DNA of 64,000 nt from Bauldia litoralis (GTDB lineage: Bacteria > Pseudomonadota > Alphaproteobacteria > Rhizobiales > Kaistiaceae): positions 248,001 through 312,000 of the forward strand of contig NZ_FMXQ01000007.1 in the NCBI RefSeq assembly GCF_900104485.1, written 5' to 3'. Numbering within the stretch: the stretch's first letter is position 1; each line of letters begins with the position of its first letter. This document shows positions 61,005 through 64,000 of this stretch, piece after piece. A program made the position numbers and the translations under genes. Below the pieces are notes generated by a model that saw nothing but the letters and a program-made list of their open reading frames with translations, had not been told where the DNA came from and did no database searches.

Positions 61005-62795
61005 ATGCACCGCTATCGGACCCACACTTGTGGCGATCTCCGCCCCGACAATGTCGGCGAAACCGTCCGCGTGTCCGGCTGGGTGCATCGCGTGCGCGAC
61101 CACGGCGGATTGCTGTTCATCGACCTTCGCGACCACTACGGCCTGACCCAATGTGTCGCCGACCCCGACTCGCCGGCCTTCAAGCTGGTCGAGACGGTGC
61201 GCGCCGAGTGGGTGGTGCGCATCGACGGGGAAGTGAAGGCGCGGACGCCCGAGACCGTCAATGCCAACCTGCCGACCGGCGCGGTCGAGGTCTTCATCCG
61301 TGAGATCGAGGTGCTCTCGACGGCGGCCGAACTGCCGTTGCCGGTCTTTGGCGACCAGGAATATCCGGAGGAGACGCGGCTCAAGTATCGCTTCCTCGAC
61401 CTGCGCCGCGAGAAGCTCCACAACAACATCATGAAGCGGTCGGAGATCATCTCCTCGATCCGCCGGCGGATGACCGACTCCGGCTTCTTCGAGTTCCAGA
61501 CACCGATCCTCACCGCGTCCTCGCCGGAGGGCGCCCGCGACTTCCTGGTGCCGTCGCGGCTGCATCCGGGCAAGTTCTACGCCCTTCCGCAGGCGCCGCA
61601 GCAGTTCAAGCAGCTGATCATGGTCGCCGGCTTCGACCGCTACTTCCAGATCGCCCCGTGTTTCCGCGACGAGGATGCCCGCGCCGACCGCTCGCCGGGG
61701 GAGTTCTACCAGCTCGATATCGAGATGAGCTTCGTCGAGCAGGACGACGTCTTCAACGCCGTCGAGCCGGTGATCCGCGGCCTTTTCGAGGAATTCGCCG
61801 ATGGCCGCACCGTCTCGCCGGACTTCGTCCGCATTCCCTATGCCGAGTCGATCCAGAAATACGGCTCCGACAAGCCCGACCTGCGCAATCCGATCGTGAT
61901 GAGCGACGTCACCGAGCAGTTCCGCGATTCCGGCTTCAAGGTCTTCGCCGGCCAGATCGCCGCCGATCCGACGGTCGAGGTCTGGGCGATCCCGGCGCCG
62001 ACCGGCGGCAGCCGCGCTTTCTGCGATCGGATGAACTCCTGGGCGCAAGGGGAAGGGCAGCCGGGTCTCGGCTACATCTTCTTCCGCGACGACGGCCAGG
62101 GCGCCGGCCCGGTCGCCAAGAATATCGGGCCCGAGCGCACCGAGGCGATCCGCGAGAAGCTGGGGCTTGGCGACAACGATGCCGTCTTCTTCGTCTGCGG
62201 CCATCCGGCCAAGCATCACGTCTTCGCCGGCACGGCGCGCCAGAAGATCGGCCGCGACCTCAACCTGATCGACGAGAACGCGTTCGCTTTCTGCTGGATC
62301 GTCGACTTCCCGATGTATGAGTGGAACGAGGACACCAAGCAGATCGAGTTCTCGCACAACCCGTTCTCGATGCCGAACTACGATCACGAGGCTTTCCTGG
62401 CGCTCGATCCCTCGGACAGCGCGACGATCCTAGACATCAAGGCGATCCAGTACGATCTGGTCTGCAACGGCATCGAGCTGTCGTCGGGTGCGATCCGGAA
62501 CCACAAGGTCGAGATCATGCGCAAGGCCTTCGCCATCGCTGGTCATGGCGAGGAGGTGCTGACCGAGAAGTTCGGCGGCATGCTGAATGCGCTGACCTAT
62601 GGCGCGCCGCCGCATGGTGGCATCGCACCAGGCATCGACCGCATCGTCATGCTGCTCTGCGGCGAGGAGAATCTCCGCGAGGTGACGCTCTTCCCGATGA
62701 ACCAGCGGGCCGAGGACCTGATGATGGGCGCGCCATCGGAAGTCGGCGCCCGCCAGCTCGGCGAATTGCACATCCGCCTGAACCTGCCGGACTAG
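61005..62795 (+). CDS. aspS: aspartate--tRNA ligase
   Basis: A 596-residue class II synthetase of the bacterial type with an N-terminal OB anticodon-binding domain, motif 2 [15 protein letters not shown], the GAD insertion and motif 3 [13 protein letters not shown]. The residue after RVRD near the N-terminus is His (H33), as in non-discriminating enzymes that also charge tRNA-Asn for GatCAB; that reading is tentative. ATG 61005 opens the conserved fold. It is divergent from the HlyC-like gene across 231 bases and convergent with the next gene. Confidence 0.97.
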   Translation: MHRYRTHTCGDLRPDNVGETVRVSGWVHRVRDHGGLLFIDLRDHYGLTQCVADPDSPAFKLVETVRAEWVVRIDGEVKARTPETVNANLPTGAVEVFIREIEVLSTAAELPLPVFGDQEYPEETRLKYRFLDLRREKLHNNIMKRSEIISSIRRRMTDSGFFEFQTPILTASSPEGARDFLVPSRLHPGKFYALPQAPQQFKQLIMVAGFDRYFQIAPCFRDEDARADRSPGEFYQLDIEMSFVEQDDVFNAVEPVIRGLFEEFADGRTVSPDFVRIPYAESIQKYGSDKPDLRNPIVMSDVTEQFRDSGFKVFAGQIAADPTVEVWAIPAPTGGSRAFCDRMNSWAQGEGQPGLGYIFFRDDGQGAGPVAKNIGPERTEAIREKLGLGDNDAVFFVCGHPAKHHVFAGTARQKIGRDLNLIDENAFAFCWIVDFPMYEWNEDTKQIEFSHNPFSMPNYDHEAFLALDPSDSATILDIKAIQYDLVCNGIELSSGAIRNHKVEIMRKAFAIAGHGEEVLTEKFGGMLNALTYGAPPHGGIAPGIDRIVMLLCGEENLREVTLFPMNQRAEDLMMGAPSEVGARQLGELHIRLNLPD

Positions 62796-62801
62796 GAGGA
62801 G

Positions 62802-62822
62802 CCGGGCGGCAGCGCCGCCCGG
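62802..62822. terminator. hairpin after aspS
   Basis: A 9-bp stem CCGGGCGGC/GCCGCCCGG (62802-62810, 62814-62822) with a three-base loop starts six bases after the aspS stop and ends just before the convergent gene's stop. No T-run; probably a shared terminator. Confidence 0.5.
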
Positions 62823-62826
62823 ACGC

Positions 62827-64000
62827 TCAGTTCGGTGACTGGGTCGCGCCCGGTGCTTCGGCCGGCTGATCGGCCGGAGCATCCTCGACCGGGATATCCT
62901 CGACAGGGATCTGGACGATCGGCTTGCGCTCGTCCGGGTTCTCCGCGGCGGGGGCTTCCTCGGCCGGCGCCACTTCGGCCGGCGCTTCCTCAACCGGTGC
63001 AATTTCGGCCGGGGCTTCCTCGACCGGCTCCGGAGCCACTTCGCCGGGTGTGCCAGTGATGGTCAGCCCGAGCAGGTCGACGAGCGTCGCCGGCGCATTC
63101 TCCACCGCATCCGTCAACGCCACCAGGCCGACCGGCTTGAGCGGCTGGGCCGACAGGGTGATCGACGAGCCCGGCACGGCGACAAAGTCGCGGATGACCG
63201 GCACCAGCTTGGGCAGCAGGCCCGAGCGCTGGATCAGCGCCATCAGCTGCGGGTCGTTGACGGTCGCCATCGACAGGAAGAAGGGGATCGCGTCGGCGAA
63301 TTGCTTGCGGAAGGTCTCCGGCGGCGCGTTCATCTGCTCGGCCAGCATGTCGAGGCCGTTGCCGACGATCGACTCGTCCTCGAACGTGACTTCGGCGTCG
63401 AGCAACGTCATGCGCGGATAAGCCAGCATCATCAGCGCCTCGTCATGCGCCGCGCCGAGGGGAAATCCGCCGATCGCGAACTTCATCGCGAAGCCGCCCA
63501 TGTCCTTGAGGCCAAACCGCAGGTCCTTGACGGTGAGAACTTCGCCGGCCGCCTGCCAGGCGGTGTCGAGGAAGAAGCTGAAATCGACCTTCTCGTAGCC
63601 GAAGCGCTCCAGCAACGCGCGGGCCTGGCGGTCGGTGATCGCGTCGGTCGGGATCACAAGGCCGGAGACCTCGAGCGAGGCGGATGTCGGGAAGAGGCCG
63701 ATATAGTCGCGGGTGTCGAGCCGGACTCGGGCGAGGCCGAGGCGTTCGATATCGGGGGTCTGGACGTTCAGGTCGACGAGCTCGAGGAAACCGAGCCCCG
63801 GGGCGAGCGATTCCGGATCGATGTCCTTGCCGCTGTCGATGGCGGCGACGAGGTCGGTCAGTCCGTCGATGCCGCCGAGCGGGATATCGCCGATCGCGAA
63901 GCGGCCAAGCCGCATGGCGAACTGGCCCCTCACGGCGGACTCGAGGCCCTCGATCGCGATTTCGCGGATACCGTCGACGGAGATGTCCGTCATGTCGAAA
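62827..64000 (-). CDS. hypothetical protein with Pro/Glu/Ala-rich tail (partial)
   Basis: The frame runs to the right edge of the window without a stop, so the ATG at 63993 may be internal. The visible 388 residues contain a folded alpha/beta-looking part with repeated LxxL and GGFPLG-type segments (about 1-320). A low-complexity tail of imperfect EEAPAEIAPV-like repeats (about 320-360) ends with VEDIPVEDAPADQPAE. I see no signal peptide in the visible part and do not recognise the family. The tail looks like an extended, acidic, possibly surface or periplasm-spanning linker. Confidence 0.75.
   Translation of the reverse strand, partial: FDMTDISVDGIREIAIEGLESAVRGQFAMRLGRFAIGDIPLGGIDGLTDLVAAIDSGKDIDPESLAPGLGFLELVDLNVQTPDIERLGLARVRLDTRDYIGLFPTSASLEVSGLVIPTDAITDRQARALLERFGYEKVDFSFFLDTAWQAAGEVLTVKDLRFGLKDMGGFAMKFAIGGFPLGAAHDEALMMLAYPRMTLLDAEVTFEDESIVGNGLDMLAEQMNAPPETFRKQFADAIPFFLSMATVNDPQLMALIQRSGLLPKLVPVIRDFVAVPGSSITLSAQPLKPVGLVALTDAVENAPATLVDLLGLTITGTPGEVAPEPVEEAPAEIAPVEEAPAEVAPAEEAPAAENPDERKPIVQIPVEDIPVEDAPADQPAEAPGATQSPN

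Overview
The window is GC-rich DNA from an alphaproteobacterium. The evidence is the contiguous housekeeping block near the right end (purM-purN, a CDP-alcohol phosphatidyltransferase, an AI-2E-family permease, hda, ppk, ppx, rnd, aspS), the Tat-type and c-type cytochrome content, and strong third-position GC bias, which creates many long antisense reading frames. I do not assign a genus. No rRNA, CRISPR array, transposase, integrase or phage gene was seen. No gap between genes exceeds about 235 bases.

Left part (1-15132). After the tail of an unknown gene come a homocysteine S-methyltransferase-type enzyme, a His-rich PadR regulator with two matching inverted repeats in front of it, and tRNA-Leu(UAA). 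Next is a periplasmic redox and copper region. A translationally coupled trio encodes an amidohydrolase, a YtkA-like protein and a MauG-like di-haem protein; an L,D-transpeptidase follows. One minus-strand group has a small His-rich protein, a cytochrome c', a di-haem cytochrome and a multicopper oxidase. Opposite it lies a DUF305 membrane protein behind a CsoR-like operator. A second minus-strand operon encodes a CopL-like protein, a small lipoprotein, a TolC-type lipoprotein, a CopA-type multicopper oxidase, a cupredoxin and a CusF-like chaperone. No RND pump or csoR gene is present here.

Middle part (15363-39435). This is a roughly 24 kb accessory block, nearly all on the plus strand. It holds a molybdenum hydroxylase set with two different large subunits, an XRE-cupin regulator, two small cupins, a nitrilase-superfamily amidase, a CoxG protein, a complete branched-chain-type ABC importer, and a Rieske oxygenase with its class IA reductase. 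It continues with a cyclase-family (isatin hydrolase/kynurenine formamidase-like) hydrolase, a carboxymuconolactone-decarboxylase-family protein, a flavin oxidoreductase, a complete BMP-type (nucleoside-like) ABC importer and an isochorismatase-family amidohydrolase. Together these look like uptake plus stepwise hydroxylation, ring opening and amide hydrolysis of an N-containing heterocycle. The substrate is unknown.

Right part (39609-64000). A Tat-exported PhoD phosphatase, a DUF2235 hydrolase and an orphan formate-dehydrogenase-like molybdoenzyme precede the housekeeping block. That block is interrupted between ppx and rnd by a ribose-type ABC operon and a DUF389 membrane protein. Between rnd and aspS sits a two-gene unit: an HlyC-like lysine acyltransferase homologue followed by a 417-residue RTX protein with a type I secretion signal. 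The window ends inside a gene for a protein with a Pro/Glu/Ala-rich tail.
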